From Pseudomonadota bacterium (GTDB lineage: Bacteria > Pseudomonadota > Alphaproteobacteria > SP197): a stretch of 64,000 nt of DNA. Below are positions 42,839 through 51,067 of this stretch, one piece after another. The position numbers and the translations under genes are program-made. Under the pieces are notes generated by a model, which had not been told where the DNA came from, did no database searches, and was given only the letters and a program-made list of their open reading frames with translations. Position 1 is the first letter of the stretch. Every line of letters begins with the position of its first letter. Location of the stretch: the NCBI GenBank assembly GCA_039028155.1, contig JBCCIS010000012.1, positions 1 through 64,000 on the forward strand. The letters are read 5' to 3'.

Positions 42839-43615
42839 ATGAGCAAACCGGTTGATAGTGCCTGGATCGAAGATCTGACCTGGCCCGAGGTCGGCGACAG
42901 ATTGGCGGCGAGGCAGATTGTTCTGGTTCCGATCGGCGCCATCGCCAAGGAGCACGGACCGCACCTGCCGATGAAGACCGATTGGCTCTTGGCGGCCGAA
43001 CTGGCGCGCCGGGTCGCCGGCGTCTTGCCGGTGCTCATCGCGCCGGTCATCCCTTTCGGCTATTACCCGGCCTTCCGTCACTACCCTGGCAGCCAGCATC
43101 TCAGGCCCGAGACCTTTGCCGCGCTGGTGTCCGATCTTCTGTCTGGCCTTATCGCGCAAGGCGCCGGCCGTATCGCGTTGATCAATACCGGCATCCCGAC
43201 ACAGGCCATCCTGCATACGGTCGTGCGCGAGCTCTACGAGACGACCGGTGTCAGGGTGGCGGTCGCCGATATCGCTCGGATGGGCAAGGGCGCCGCCCAT
43301 CTGATGGAACACGATATCGATGGGCATGCGGACGAGGAGGAAACATCGATGATCCTCTCGATAGCACCGGAGTTGGTGCGTCTCGATCGTGCGCGCCGTG
43401 ACGACGGCAACATGCGCGGGGCGCCCGATACCGTGTTCTTCCGTCCGCAGGTTTTCCGCGACGACCCCGGGGGCGACATCGACCACAGCGAAACCGGCGC
43501 CCGGGGCGATCCGACTTTGGCGACGGTCAAGAAGGGCGAGGCGGCGCTTCAGGCCATGGCGGACGAACTCGTCGACGGCTTGCGCGCCCTATACCCTGAA
43601 CTTCAGACATCATAG
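42839..43615 (+). CDS. Creatininase-family amidohydrolase, variant metal site
   Basis: A 258-residue creatininase-fold protein. The first metal motif KEHGPHLPMKTD (residues 37-48) is intact, but the second, normally NGHGGN or NGHYEN, reads INTGIPTQ (115-122), so the His ligand is missing. The later DEEETSMIL keeps the Glu region. Family members hydrolyse creatinine-like amides or act in cofactor maturation. It is first in an operon with an acyl-CoA ligase (8 bp) and a VOC protein. Confidence 0.82.
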   Translation: MSKPVDSAWIEDLTWPEVGDRLAARQIVLVPIGAIAKEHGPHLPMKTDWLLAAELARRVAGVLPVLIAPVIPFGYYPAFRHYPGSQHLRPETFAALVSDLLSGLIAQGAGRIALINTGIPTQAILHTVVRELYETTGVRVAVADIARMGKGAAHLMEHDIDGHADEEETSMILSIAPELVRLDRARRDDGNMRGAPDTVFFRPQVFRDDPGGDIDHSETGARGDPTLATVKKGEAALQAMADELVDGLRALYPELQTS

Positions 43616-43623
43616 GACACAGC

Positions 43624-45186
43624 ATGGATCAACGACGTGCCGGCAATCTCGGCTACTTCAGTCACGAGGCCGCTTTAGCGTTTCCCGATAAGACCGCGAT
43701 GATCGATTTGACTCGCGACGAACCGCGCGAGGTCACCTACGCCGAATTGGAAGAACGGCTCGACCGTTTCGCCTCGCTGACACGGACCATGGGTCTGAAG
43801 CCGGGCGATCGGCTCGCCATGTGTGTCGGCAACCGGTTCGAGTTCATCGAGATCATGTACGGCGCCATGCGCGCCGGTGTCGTGCCGGTAACCCTGAACA
43901 CCAAGCTGGGCGCTGACGTCCTTGAGTTTACCGTGAAGGACAGCGACGCGGTCGCGGCGATTGTCGAGCCGGTGTCGAATCGCTTTGTCGTCGACGTGGT
44001 CGAGCAGGCGGGGCTTAAGCCACTGATCGCCTTCGACCCGGTGCCGGTCGGATGGCAGCGTTATGAAGACATGCTGATGGCCGAATCGACATCGTTCGAC
44101 CCGCCGGAACTCGCAGGCGACCACCCGTCTTTTCAGCCCTACACTTCCGGCTCCACGGGCCGGCCCAAGGGCGTCGTGCTGACTCATGACGGTCAGCTCT
44201 GGGGCATCCACGTCTTCCAGAGATTCTGGCCGGAAAAAACCGACAACCGGGCGCTCGCCGCCGTGCCGATGTATCACAAGAACGCCATGGCCGGCGCCTT
44301 CAAGCCACTGCTTCATGTCGGCGGTTCGGTGGTCATCCTGGAGAACTTTGAACCCAAACGGTTCTTGCGCGCACTCAGTGACTACCGCTGTACCAATACC
44401 GGCGGCGTGCCCGCCGTCTATACGGCGCTGCTCCAGGAAAAGGAACTGATCGAGAGTCTCAACTGGTCGGCGTTGAAGGGTCTCTCGGTCGGCTCGGCGC
44501 CGGTACCGCCGGAGCTGTTACATCAGATCGAAGACGCGTTCGGCGTGCGCTGTATCGAGACCTATGGCCTGACCGAAGGCGGGCCGGTGCCAATTGCCGC
44601 GCCCGCCGACGGATCGCCCATGCCGCCGGGCAGTTGCGGCAAGGTTCTGCCCGAAGGCGAGGTGAAGCTTGTCGGCGCGGACGGCAAGGACGACGACAGT
44701 TACGGCGAACTCTGGGTCAAGAACCCCGGTGTCACGCCGGGCTACTACAAACGCCCGGACGTCAACGATGAGAAGATCGTCGATGGCTGGCTCAAGACGG
44801 GTGATCTCTTCCGCAAGGACGAAGACGGGTTCTATTTCTTCATGGGCCGCACCGACGACATGTTCAATTGCGGCGGCGAGAACATCTATCCCAAGGAGGT
44901 CGAGAACCTACTGCTCGCGCATCCGGAGATTATCGAGGCATCGGTCGTGCCGCTGACCCACAAGATCAAGGGCGAAGCGCCTGTCGCGTTCGTCACGCTG
45001 ACACCGGACAGCGCGCTCGACGAGCAGGCGATCAAGACCTATTGCCTGGAGAACGGCCCGGCCTACGCGCATCCGCGCCATGTGGCCGTGGTCGATGAGA
45101 TGCCACTCAACGGCCCCGGCAAGATCGACCGGCTGGTCGTGCAGAAGCAGGCGCGCGAGGCGTTTGGCGAGGTCATCGGCGGATGA
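43624..45186 (+). CDS. AMP-dependent acyl-CoA synthetase/ligase
   Basis: A 520-residue ANL-superfamily enzyme. The P-loop is YTSGSTGRPKGV (about residues 175-186), the A5 motif is ETYGLTEGG, A7 is GWLKTGDLF and the C-terminal Lys region ends LNGPGKIDRLV. It activates a carboxylic acid with ATP and CoA; the acid cannot be named. It is in an operon after the creatininase-family gene (8-bp gap) and before a VOC-domain gene (4-bp overlap). Amide hydrolysis followed by CoA ligation is the suggested order of steps. Confidence 0.92.
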   Translation: MDQRRAGNLGYFSHEAALAFPDKTAMIDLTRDEPREVTYAELEERLDRFASLTRTMGLKPGDRLAMCVGNRFEFIEIMYGAMRAGVVPVTLNTKLGADVLEFTVKDSDAVAAIVEPVSNRFVVDVVEQAGLKPLIAFDPVPVGWQRYEDMLMAESTSFDPPELAGDHPSFQPYTSGSTGRPKGVVLTHDGQLWGIHVFQRFWPEKTDNRALAAVPMYHKNAMAGAFKPLLHVGGSVVILENFEPKRFLRALSDYRCTNTGGVPAVYTALLQEKELIESLNWSALKGLSVGSAPVPPELLHQIEDAFGVRCIETYGLTEGGPVPIAAPADGSPMPPGSCGKVLPEGEVKLVGADGKDDDSYGELWVKNPGVTPGYYKRPDVNDEKIVDGWLKTGDLFRKDEDGFYFFMGRTDDMFNCGGENIYPKEVENLLLAHPEIIEASVVPLTHKIKGEAPVAFVTLTPDSALDEQAIKTYCLENGPAYAHPRHVAVVDEMPLNGPGKIDRLVVQKQAREAFGEVIGG

Positions 45187-46025
45187 TGGCGACTCCCTGG
45201 CTCGATCACGTCGCGGTCGCGACCGACGATCTGGATCGCGCGGCCGCCGCCTACGGCCGGCTCGGTTTCAACCTGACGCCCCGCTCAAGCCATAGTGGCG
45301 ACGACGGACCGTGGGGCACCGGCAATCACTGTGCGATGTTTCGCGACGGCTATTTCGAATTGATCGGTATCACCGATCCCGCGCTCTATCACGACCATCT
45401 AAAGGCCGCGTTGGCGCGTTACACCGGCCTTCATCTGATTGCCCTGGGTACCGATGACAGTCAAAGCACGTATCGCGAGGTGGCGTCGCGCGGCGTGACG
45501 ATTGGCGAGCCTTACGGGATCGCGCGCCAGGTTCCCTATGGCGATAGCACCCGTGAGGGCCGCTTCCACATCACGGAGATCGATACCACATGGTTTCCCG
45601 AAGCCGACTTCTTCTTTTGCCAGCATCATACGCCCGATGTCTTGTGGCAGCCTGACTTGCTCGACCACCCCAATGGCGTCATGGGTCTGGCCGGCGTCAC
45701 GATCGTCGCACTTGATCCCGTCGCCACGGCGCGTCGTATCGCTGCCGTCTCCAGTGTCGCAGACACCGAAACAGAGGACGGTCACCGGTTCGTCTTGGCG
45801 CGCGGCACGATCGATGTCGTGTCGGCCGATGGACTAGGCGCTCACTTCGTGGGGATCAAACCGCCGGTGTTGCCATGGGTTGCCGCGGTGACCTTTACCG
45901 TTTCTGATCCACGAGCGATCGAGGACCTGGCGGCCAGCCGGGGCATCAAAACCGTTACGACCGGCGCCGGTGTTTGGGTTGGACCCGACGATGCCGACGG
46001 CGCCCTCCTTGTGTTCGGCTCCTGA
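45183..46025 (+). CDS. VOC-superfamily protein (glyoxalase-like)
   Basis: A 280-residue protein with two VOC modules. It starts LDHVAVATDDLDRAAAAYGR, a classical first beta-alpha-beta unit, followed by HCAMFRDGYFELIGI with a metal-type Glu; the second half (about 155-280) is a weaker copy with LAGVTIVALDPVATARRIAA. The ATG at 45183 overlaps the ligase stop as ATGATG; the frame could start three bases later. It is the third gene of the creatininase-ligase unit. It may be a lyase, isomerase or dioxygenase. Confidence 0.85.
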   Translation: MMATPWLDHVAVATDDLDRAAAAYGRLGFNLTPRSSHSGDDGPWGTGNHCAMFRDGYFELIGITDPALYHDHLKAALARYTGLHLIALGTDDSQSTYREVASRGVTIGEPYGIARQVPYGDSTREGRFHITEIDTTWFPEADFFFCQHHTPDVLWQPDLLDHPNGVMGLAGVTIVALDPVATARRIAAVSSVADTETEDGHRFVLARGTIDVVSADGLGAHFVGIKPPVLPWVAAVTFTVSDPRAIEDLAASRGIKTVTTGAGVWVGPDDADGALLVFGS

Positions 46026-46034
46026 CGCCTTTGG

Positions 46035-46457
46035 TCAGCCGGCGGCTGTCGCGTAGGTGCCGCGCCCGACCGCGCACAGGCGGTCCCGGGCGTCGATCAC
46101 CTCGACATCGGCGACGCCGATGGTGCGCCCGGCCTTGACCGTGCGGGCCATGACCGTGAGGTCGCCGTCGCCGGCCATACGCAGATAGTCGACGCGCAGG
46201 TCGATCGTTGGAAAGCCCAACTTGTCGGTCTTGATGGCGAGCGCAAAGTCGCCGGCGATGTCGATAACGCTGGCCAGGACGCCGCCGTGATAACCTTCCT
46301 CATGCGCGGTTCGCTTGTAGCCGTGCTTGAACGGCAGGCGAAACGTGACCTCGCCCTTGGCCGCGTCCCAGGTGTCGAGCTCCATGGTGACGAGGTCGTG
46401 GAACGGCCCGCGCTGCCAGCCGCGCCATAACCTCTCCACATCGATCTTGCCGGTCAT
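46035..46457 (-). CDS. PaaI-type thioesterase (hotdog fold)
   Basis: A 140-residue single-hotdog protein. HEEGYHGGVLASVIDIAGDFA carries the HGG/Asp active-site helix typical of PaaI-like acyl-CoA thioesterases, followed by TIDLRVDYLRMAGDGDLTV and AGRTIGVADVEV. It overlaps the upstream MDR gene by 4 bp (ATGA), so the two are translationally coupled. It may release CoA from the product of the adjacent convergent acyl-CoA ligase operon. Confidence 0.9.
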   Translation of the reverse strand: MTGKIDVERLWRGWQRGPFHDLVTMELDTWDAAKGEVTFRLPFKHGYKRTAHEEGYHGGVLASVIDIAGDFALAIKTDKLGFPTIDLRVDYLRMAGDGDLTVMARTVKAGRTIGVADVEVIDARDRLCAVGRGTYATAAG

Positions 46458-47431
46458 GGGTTCAGTACTACCTTTCCGAAGACATTGCGTGTCTCCAGTT
46501 TTGTTTCGGCCGCCTGGATATCGCTCAATGGAAAGATCGAGTCGATGACCGGTTCGATCTCACCCGCCGCGACCTGTTCCAGCAGCCAGACGATACCTTC
46601 GTCTGTCCATCCGTTGGCACCGAGGATGCGCAGTTCGCGGGTCCAGATGTAACGAATATCAGTCTGCGGATCGAAGCCGGCCGAGGCGCCGCATGTCACC
46701 ACCCGCCCGTCCTGCGCCATGGCGCGCAGCGATGGCACCCAGGTTTCGCCGCCGATGTAGTTGACGCAGACGTTGATGCCTTTCTTGCCGGAGATCGCCC
46801 AGGCCTCGCGGCTGAAGTCCTGTTCGGCCGTGTTGATGACGTGGTTGGCCCCGAGCGCCGAGAGTTTCTCCAGATTGTCCTTCGACGATGAGGCGCAGAT
46901 GGTTTTGGCCCCGATCGCCTTCGCAATTTGCAGACAGCCGGTGCCGACGCCGCCTGCGGCACCCAGGATCAGCACCAGTTCGCCGGCCTTAACGTGGGCG
47001 CGGTCGAACATGATGCGGTGCGCGGTGCCATAGCCCACCGGAAGCGCGGCCGCCTGCTCGAACGTCACGGCGTCGGGCAGCGCGATGACTTGGTTCTCCG
47101 GCGCTTTGGCCAGCTCGGCCAGACCGCCTTGGCAATCCTCGCCCATCATGCCGTCGCGTCCGAACGGGTTGAAGACGATGCGGTCGCCGGGCTTGAAGCG
47201 CGTGACATCCGTGCCGACACCTTCGACCACGCCGGCCATGTCGCCACCGGAAATGAACGGTGTCTCAATCGGAAAACCCGGCATGCCGCGCCGGACCTCC
47301 AAGTCCAGATAGTTAAGGGCACAGGCCTTGACCTGCATCAGAACTTCGTCAGGGCCGATCTGGGGATCCGGCCAGTCGCGATAGACCAGGTTCTCGACGG
47401 AACCCTGTTCTTCGATGACGGCTGCTTTCAT
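46454..47431 (-). CDS. MDR-family quinone oxidoreductase / zinc-free alcohol dehydrogenase
   Basis: A 325-residue medium-chain dehydrogenase/reductase of the quinone-oxidoreductase branch. The N-terminal GroES-like domain has FISGGDMAGVVEGVGTDVTR, and the NADPH-binding Rossmann segment is VLILGAAGGVGTGCLQIAKA. No structural zinc cysteine cluster is visible. It starts with ATG 47431 and is followed by a coupled thioesterase. It probably reduces an enoyl or quinone substrate with NADPH. Confidence 0.9.
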   Translation of the reverse strand: MKAAVIEEQGSVENLVYRDWPDPQIGPDEVLMQVKACALNYLDLEVRRGMPGFPIETPFISGGDMAGVVEGVGTDVTRFKPGDRIVFNPFGRDGMMGEDCQGGLAELAKAPENQVIALPDAVTFEQAAALPVGYGTAHRIMFDRAHVKAGELVLILGAAGGVGTGCLQIAKAIGAKTICASSSKDNLEKLSALGANHVINTAEQDFSREAWAISGKKGINVCVNYIGGETWVPSLRAMAQDGRVVTCGASAGFDPQTDIRYIWTRELRILGANGWTDEGIVWLLEQVAAGEIEPVIDSIFPLSDIQAAETKLETRNVFGKVVLNP

Positions 47432-47486
47432 GGCTGGCTTTCTTCGGTGCGTGATAAGGACGCACTGTTACCCGTTTCCGGCGTGC

Positions 47487-47521
47487 CAACAAGAAGAGGC
47501 GCGGACCCAGTGTCCCGCGCC
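47487..47521 (-). terminator. Terminator after the beta-lactamase-fold hydrolase gene
   Basis: On the minus strand a GGCGCGG / CCGCGCC stem with a 10-base loop is followed by the T-rich TCTTCTTGTT. It ends the gene that finishes at 47555 and precedes the MDR start at 47431. Confidence 0.65.
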
Positions 47522-47554
47522 CCTTGCCGATGCTGGGACGATGACAGATCTGGT

Positions 47555-48730
47555 TCAGAGTTTCGCCAGAATCTCCTCGCCCATGGCAATGACCTCGGGC
47601 AAGTAGGTTTCGTCGCTGGCGTGGCTGGTCTCCAGGACACTGAAGAAGGCGAACACCGCCTCCTTATCCGGATCGGCCATGAGATACTGGCCGCCATAGC
47701 CGCCGTGACCGACAAACGTGCCGTTTGAATAGATCTGATTGCGATAGCGTTGGCCTTCGCGCGGGCCGGCAAGCCAGGTGCCGCCACCTTTCCGGGTGGC
47801 TTCGATGAAGTCGCTGTCGCCGACCGGTTCGCCGTGAACGCCCAGGCCGCCGCGTGCGAAGATGAGGCCGTAGCGGGCGAGGTCGCGCAATGTCAGGGCC
47901 CCGCCGCCGCTCAGCACCGGTACGAAGTCGCAGTCGAGCGACATGTGAAACGCGCGCTCCAGGCCCGCGCCGTTGGCAATGTCGACCAGATAGGACTTGA
48001 GGTCCCGCCCGCTCACCACCTCGGCGATCCAGGCCGCGACGTCCGAGTTGGTCGACTTGTAGTGGGTGATGTTGTCGGGATTGGTCGTGCCGTCGTCGAC
48101 GAGGTCGCAGACGAAGCCGCGTAAGCTCTGTTCGGGTTCCCCCTCGGGCGGCAGACGCCAGCCCAGGGATATCTCTTCACGGCCATAGCCGATCCGTTCG
48201 CCCGGGCCCGGTGGCGGATCATAAGGCGCGGTATAGTCCTCGTCGAAATTGTTCATGACATTCATGTCCAGCACCTGCTGGACCGTCGCGCCGCGATAGC
48301 CGCTACCGATCTCCGGCAGGTAGTGTTCGACCTTGGCCTCCAGTTCGACCAGGCCTTCGGCAACAAGGCGGCCGAAGATCAGATTCAAGGTCGTCTTGCT
48401 GATCGACTGAATGCTGTGCGGCATGTCTGGGCCGAAGTCCGGCGCGTAACTTTCAAAGAGAATGTCCTGACCCCGAACGACGATCATGCCGTCGAAAATA
48501 GATGTCGTCGTCAGCCGTCTGACCTCCGGTAAATCTCCGATATGCCGGTCGATGCGTTTGCGCAGTGGCAGCACGTGACTGGACCGTGTGCTGAACCCGT
48601 AGCGGTTCAGCCAATGCACGTTTCGAAATCCCCAGCGCCGTGTGTCCGGTTGGTTCCAGGTGTTTAGATTGTCGTCACCGACGACAAGCTGGGGGTTGCG
48701 GATCAGATGAGAAGCGGTATCCGTCGCCAT
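47555..48730 (-). CDS. Serine hydrolase, class C beta-lactamase fold
   Basis: A 391-residue protein of the beta-lactamase/D-Ala-D-Ala peptidase S12 type. The SxxK motif is SISKT (about residues 108-112), the Tyr motif is in HYKSTNSD and the late Lys/His-Gly segment is GHGGYGGQYL. There is no signal peptide, so it is probably a cytoplasmic esterase or 6-aminohexanoate-dimer-hydrolase-like amidase rather than a resistance enzyme. The stretch CDLVDDGTTNPDNITHYKST fits that amidase branch. It is transcribed alone between two hairpin terminators. Confidence 0.87.
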   Translation of the reverse strand: MATDTASHLIRNPQLVVGDDNLNTWNQPDTRRWGFRNVHWLNRYGFSTRSSHVLPLRKRIDRHIGDLPEVRRLTTTSIFDGMIVVRGQDILFESYAPDFGPDMPHSIQSISKTTLNLIFGRLVAEGLVELEAKVEHYLPEIGSGYRGATVQQVLDMNVMNNFDEDYTAPYDPPPGPGERIGYGREEISLGWRLPPEGEPEQSLRGFVCDLVDDGTTNPDNITHYKSTNSDVAAWIAEVVSGRDLKSYLVDIANGAGLERAFHMSLDCDFVPVLSGGGALTLRDLARYGLIFARGGLGVHGEPVGDSDFIEATRKGGGTWLAGPREGQRYRNQIYSNGTFVGHGGYGGQYLMADPDKEAVFAFFSVLETSHASDETYLPEVIAMGEEILAKL

Positions 48731-48802
48731 GGTTTATTGACTCGCCGGTTGCGTGGGGATTGGGGACTAGCATTGGTCTAGCAGGATTTGCCCTGCGGTC
48801 TG

Positions 48803-48841
48803 GCGAAAAAAGAAAGAGGCGCGGCGATCGCTCGCCGCGCC
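48803..48841 (-). terminator. Terminator after the PotD-like gene
   Basis: On the minus strand a perfect 10-bp stem GGCGCGGCGA / TCGCCGCGCC with a 4-base loop is followed by CTCTTTCTTTTTTC. This is the strongest intrinsic terminator in the window and ends the gene that stops at 48868. Confidence 0.88.
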
Positions 48842-48867
48842 CCTGGACGGATGCCCTCTCGGTAAAA

Positions 48868-49992
48868 CTAGAGGCCGACCTGAATGTCTTCCCAAAGCTG
48901 GAGCTGCTTGGCGTCCTGCTCGGGATCGGGCGTGATAAAAAAGGTCGTGCCCGCCATTAACGCCTCGGGGTCGTCGTAGCCCAACGCGGTCACGGTCTCA
49001 GCATCGGCCAGTTCGAACGACTTGGCGTTGCCATGGCCGTATCCATAGGCTTCGATCAGGAACTTGCCGGCCTCAGGCGCCAGCCAGGCGTCGATGAAGT
49101 CGTAGGCCATCTGGTCGTCGCCTTCGCCGCCGCTCATGCGAACGAGACCGCAAGCCCAGCCGAACGCGCCTTCCTTAGGCGCCGCGAAGGCGACTGGAAT
49201 GCCTTGCTCGGAGAGGTTCACCAGCGCTTCGTTCCAGGCGTAACCGGCGACACATTCACCGCTGGCGATCGCCTGTTCCATGTCGGTCTGGCTTTCCCAG
49301 TAGAACCGCACGAGCTCGCGTTGCGCGCGCGCCATGTCGCCCGCCTCGGCCAACTGCTCGTCGGTCGGGTTGAAGACGTCATAACCCAGGATCTTCAGCG
49401 CGATCGAGAGGTTGACATAGGTGCCGCGGGCGCAGATGCGGCCGGCATAGCGGTCATCGAACAGCATCTCCCAGGTCTCTTCGCCCTCGTAGATGTCCGT
49501 CCGGTAGATGATCGACGACAGACCGAAGTCGGTGATGACCATGTAGAGGTCGCCGTCGATCGCCGCGCCGTTCATGGTCTGCAGCGACGGGAAGACGTCA
49601 TCCCAGTACTGCACTCGCGAGGTGTCAATGGGCGACAGGATGCCGGCATTGTGCCACTTCTGCACGTTGTCGATGCAGGGATGGGAAAGATCGGGCGAGA
49701 AACCGGCGCGGATCTTTTGCAGACCGTCTTCGGCCGATGCAAACACCGACCAATGCGGCGATTCGCCGTACTTGTCGATGAATTCCTGGTGCAGCTCCGG
49801 CACCTCGTATCCGGACCAGGTAAAATAGTTGATCATGTCGCCGGCCGCCGCTTGCGCGCCGGTCGTCATGGAATTCGTCACGGGAACGATACCGGCGGCC
49901 GCTGCCGCACCCATAAAGGTCCGGCGGCTGATACGGCCGTTGATCAGATCGTTCTGAAGCTTCTCCACATTGGGTTTGCGAAGGAAGTGCAT
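48868..49992 (-). CDS. Polyamine-type ABC substrate-binding protein (PotD-like)
   Basis: A 374-residue periplasmic binding protein. A twin-arginine-type SRRTFMGAAAAAGIVPV signal near residues 22-45 suggests Tat export. The mature part starts INYFTWSGYEVPELHQEFID, has GFSPDLSHPCIDNVQKW and DFGLSSIIYRTDIYEGE, which fit the spermidine/putrescine-binding family. GGAGAG precedes ATG 49992. No permease or ATPase is nearby. A glutamine-synthetase-family gene 1 kb away could be a gamma-glutamyl-polyamine synthetase, which would fit polyamine use. Confidence 0.88.
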   Translation of the reverse strand: MHFLRKPNVEKLQNDLINGRISRRTFMGAAAAAGIVPVTNSMTTGAQAAAGDMINYFTWSGYEVPELHQEFIDKYGESPHWSVFASAEDGLQKIRAGFSPDLSHPCIDNVQKWHNAGILSPIDTSRVQYWDDVFPSLQTMNGAAIDGDLYMVITDFGLSSIIYRTDIYEGEETWEMLFDDRYAGRICARGTYVNLSIALKILGYDVFNPTDEQLAEAGDMARAQRELVRFYWESQTDMEQAIASGECVAGYAWNEALVNLSEQGIPVAFAAPKEGAFGWACGLVRMSGGEGDDQMAYDFIDAWLAPEAGKFLIEAYGYGHGNAKSFELADAETVTALGYDDPEALMAGTTFFITPDPEQDAKQLQLWEDIQVGL

Positions 49993-50229
49993 GAATGGCT
50001 CTCCAAGATCGTGTTTGCCTCAATTGGGCCGACTGCCCTTATTTTTGCCGTCTCTTAGGCGGCGGCGGTTCATGGACGACTCGGCGTGAGCTTATCTTAG
50101 GACAGATTTTTACCGTGTCGTCAGGTCAAACCCGACAATTATGACGAATCGTGGCAAGAATGGGCCGCGCGGTATCAAAGACGCGTGTTCTGGGCGCCGC
50201 CACCTTACTCTCGGTTGGGCAGGATCCGA

Positions 50230-50574
50230 CTATTTCGATCCGCCGGCGCAGCGCACACAAACCGCAGCCGCCGGGTCCAATTCCAGCCGTTTCGGCGCGA
50301 TCTCCTCGCCGCAGGAGATGCAGTAGCCGTATTCGTCCGCTTCCAGACGCGCCATCGCCTCGTCGATCCGGCGAAGCTCCGCTCTACGCCGGTCCGCCTG
50401 GGCTTCAGCCATTGCCTGGACCTGCAGCGCGTCCATGCGCGACAGACGCCCGACGCTCTGTTGATCCAGTTCGACCGGCGCGCGATCACCAGCCGTCGCC
50501 GCCTCATCGGCAAGGAGTTCGGCATGGCGGGCTTCCAGCTTCCGGCGCAGCGCATCGATGTTCATATCGCCCAT
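50230..50574 (-). CDS. DksA/TraR-type C4 zinc-finger protein
   Basis: A 114-residue protein with an N-terminal coiled-coil-like helix pair (residues about 5-80, rich in Glu/Arg/Ala) and a C-terminal zinc finger with CISC and CVRC separated by about 17 residues. This is the DksA/TraR fold that enters the RNA polymerase secondary channel. It is shorter than DksA (about 150), and the coiled-coil tip (ADRRRAELRRIDEA) lacks the DxxDxA motif of true DksA, so it is probably a TraR-like variant. ATG 50574 is the start. Confidence 0.87.
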   Translation of the reverse strand: MGDMNIDALRRKLEARHAELLADEAATAGDRAPVELDQQSVGRLSRMDALQVQAMAEAQADRRRAELRRIDEAMARLEADEYGYCISCGEEIAPKRLELDPAAAVCVRCAGGSK

Positions 50575-50652
50575 GACGCGGTATGATGCGCCCGTTGCGG
50601 GCCCGGGGGCAAAGAGATTGCGGGGTGGTCCGCGCTATCGGAGGGGAACTAT

Positions 50653-51051
50653 ATGACCGATCCATCCACGCAGTCCGGTGACAACCTGCCGGCCAAGAGT
50701 ACTGACGACACGGGCATGCCGCTCATCATCTATATTCTCTATCTCGTGACATGCCTTGGTATTGGGATCGCAGCCCTGGTCGGCGTCATCATGGCCTATG
50801 TTCTGCAGGGCAAAGCGTCGAGCTGGGTGCAGAGCCACTACCAGTTTCAGATTCGCACGTTCTGGATTGCTTTGGTCGTCTCAATCATAGCTTTCTTGTT
50901 GTTGTTCGTGTTTTTCCTCGGCGCCATTCTGTATGGCCTTCTGGCGATTTGGATCATCATCCGTTGTGTGAGGGGCATCATCTGGCTTCAGGCCGGAGAG
51001 GCGGTGCCTGACCCGACATCGTGGTTGTTCGGACAGCCAAAGTCGGCGTAG
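50653..51051 (+). CDS. Small membrane protein, DUF4870-like
   Basis: A 132-residue protein with three hydrophobic segments: about residues 24-49, 68-92 and 90-105 (FWIALVVSIIAFLLLFVFFL, then a further helix). The loop HYQFQIRTFW between the first and second helices resembles DUF4870 proteins, which carry a similar HxxFQxRTxW stretch. The N terminus (residues 1-22) is soluble and polar. GGAGGGG precedes ATG 50653. Function is unknown. It is divergent from the zinc-finger gene and followed 16 bp later by the GS-family gene. Confidence 0.82.
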   Translation: MTDPSTQSGDNLPAKSTDDTGMPLIIYILYLVTCLGIGIAALVGVIMAYVLQGKASSWVQSHYQFQIRTFWIALVVSIIAFLLLFVFFLGAILYGLLAIWIIIRCVRGIIWLQAGEAVPDPTSWLFGQPKSA

Positions 51052-51067
51052 TTCGTGTCCCCACTTC

